Of a stretch of DNA of 6,705 nt, positions 6,074 to 6,705 are shown in pieces (position 1 is the first letter of the stretch; each line of letters begins with the position of its first letter). This DNA comes from Comamonadaceae bacterium (GTDB lineage Bacteria; Pseudomonadota; Gammaproteobacteria; Burkholderiales; Burkholderiaceae_C), in contig CANLWQ010000115.1 of NCBI GenBank assembly GCA_947494405.1, positions 1 to 6,705 on the forward strand. Direction: 5' to 3'. A program made the position numbers and the translations under genes. Below the pieces are notes generated by a model that was not told where the DNA came from, made no database searches, and saw nothing but the letters and a program-made list of their open reading frames with translations.

Positions 6074-6104
6074 GTCAAGGTGATGCTCGCAACCCATTGA
6101 CCTT

Positions 6105-6112
6105 AAAGGAGA
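6105..6112 (+). promoter_or_regulatory. recA: Ribosome binding site of recA
   Basis: AAAGGAGA is a near-ideal Shine-Dalgarno, with its last G six nt before the ATG at 6118. It fixes the recA start and predicts strong translation. Confidence 0.85.
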
Positions 6113-6117
6113 TTTCC

Positions 6118-6705
6118 ATGGACAACGCTAAAACAATCGCCGCCGCAGGCGAAAAAGCCAAAGCCCTGCAAGCCGCGCTGGCCCAAATTGAAAAGCAGTT
6201 TGGCAAAGGCACCATCATGCGTTTGGGCGAGGGTGAGGTTATCGAAGACATCCAAGTCGTCTCCACCGGCTCTCTTGGCCTCGACGTCGCCTTGGGTGTA
6301 GGCGGTCTGCCACGCGGTCGGGTCATCGAAATTTACGGCCCAGAGTCTTCAGGCAAAACCACCCTCACTTTGCAAGTCATTGCCGAGATGCAAAAAACCG
6401 GCGGCACTTGCGCCTTTGTCGACGCCGAACACGCGCTGGACGTGCAGTACGCACAAAAACTCGGTGTCAATCTGCAAGAGTTGCTCATCAGCCAGCCCGA
6501 CACAGGCGAGCAGGCCTTAGAAATTGTCGACAGCTTGGTGCGCTCTGGCGCGGTCGACCTCATCGTCATCGACTCGGTGGCAGCACTCACGCCCAAGGCC
6601 GAGTTGGAAGGCGAAATGGGCGACTCACTGCCTGGTTTGCAAGCCCGCCTCATGAGCCAAGCGTTGCGCAAGCTCACCGCGCACATCAAGAAAACCAATT
6701 CCACC
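6118..6705 (+). CDS. recA: Recombinase RecA, N-terminal 196 codons (cut by window edge)
   Basis: RecA is the DNA-dependent ATPase that forms filaments on single-stranded DNA, drives strand exchange and triggers LexA self-cleavage in the SOS response. The window holds the N-terminal polymerisation helix (about 1-30) and most of the ATPase core: Walker [10 protein letters not shown] (74-82), catalytic glutamate E104 in FVDAEHALD, Walker [11 protein letters not shown] (148-157), and the L1 DNA-binding loop region [12 protein letters not shown] (164-175). It ends at IKKTNST, just before loop L2. The C-terminal domain is outside the window. Position 109 after EHALD is valine, where many RecA proteins have proline. 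The frame is intact, and the start is supported by a strong Shine-Dalgarno and an upstream SOS box. Confidence 0.98.
   Translation, partial: MDNAKTIAAAGEKAKALQAALAQIEKQFGKGTIMRLGEGEVIEDIQVVSTGSLGLDVALGVGGLPRGRVIEIYGPESSGKTTLTLQVIAEMQKTGGTCAFVDAEHALDVQYAQKLGVNLQELLISQPDTGEQALEIVDSLVRSGAVDLIVIDSVAALTPKAELEGEMGDSLPGLQARLMSQALRKLTAHIKKTNST

Noticed and set aside
6065..6093. TTGAAA at 6065-6070 as the recA -35 box
   Set aside because: No acceptable -10 follows at 16-18 bp, and the hexamer is part of the LexA box. The upstream TTTACA/TAAAGT pair fits better.

Overview
The window looks like chromosome from a betaproteobacterium of the order Burkholderiales, most likely family Comamonadaceae. The main evidence is the partial RecA, whose stretches [20 protein letters not shown] and [15 protein letters not shown] read like comamonad RecA. 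By eye the GC content is in the mid-50s percent. This is an inference from protein character, not a database match. It is densely coded: seven genes (two cut by the window edges), no intergenic gap longer than about 145 bp, and no RNA gene, insertion sequence, prophage or CRISPR array that I could see.

Left half (1-3293): a ferric-iron-type ABC importer split into two divergent units. The ATPase gene (2226-3293) runs rightward. The fused two-domain permease (2140-536) and the periplasmic binding protein (451 to beyond base 1) run leftward. The 85 bp between ATPase and permease carries an 11-bp perfect inverted repeat whose arms each contain a TACAAT -10-like box, facing outward. A Fur-box-like palindrome lies between permease and binding protein, just upstream of the binding protein gene, so iron control may act mainly on that gene.

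Middle (3290-5975): three leftward genes, read in the order MarR-family regulator, OmpR/PhoB-type response regulator, TctE-like sensor kinase. The response regulator and kinase overlap by 4 nt (GTGA), so they should be translationally coupled. The kinase ends tail-to-tail with the ABC ATPase, overlapping it by 4 nt, with no convincing terminator between them. The signal sensed by the kinase cannot be read from sequence. Its position next to an iron importer is suggestive only.

Right end (5976-6705): a compact divergent promoter region and the first 196 codons of recA. It holds two tandem LexA-type sites, one perfect CTGT-N8-ACAG and one with a single mismatch, 17 bp apart centre to centre. 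The weaker one overlaps the predicted -35 of the leftward marR promoter, so SOS control might reach the regulator operon as well as recA. A separate 18-bp palindrome covers the marR start codon and is a candidate autoregulatory operator.

All the genes belong to well-known families. I found no clearly new system. The points worth a second look are regulatory.
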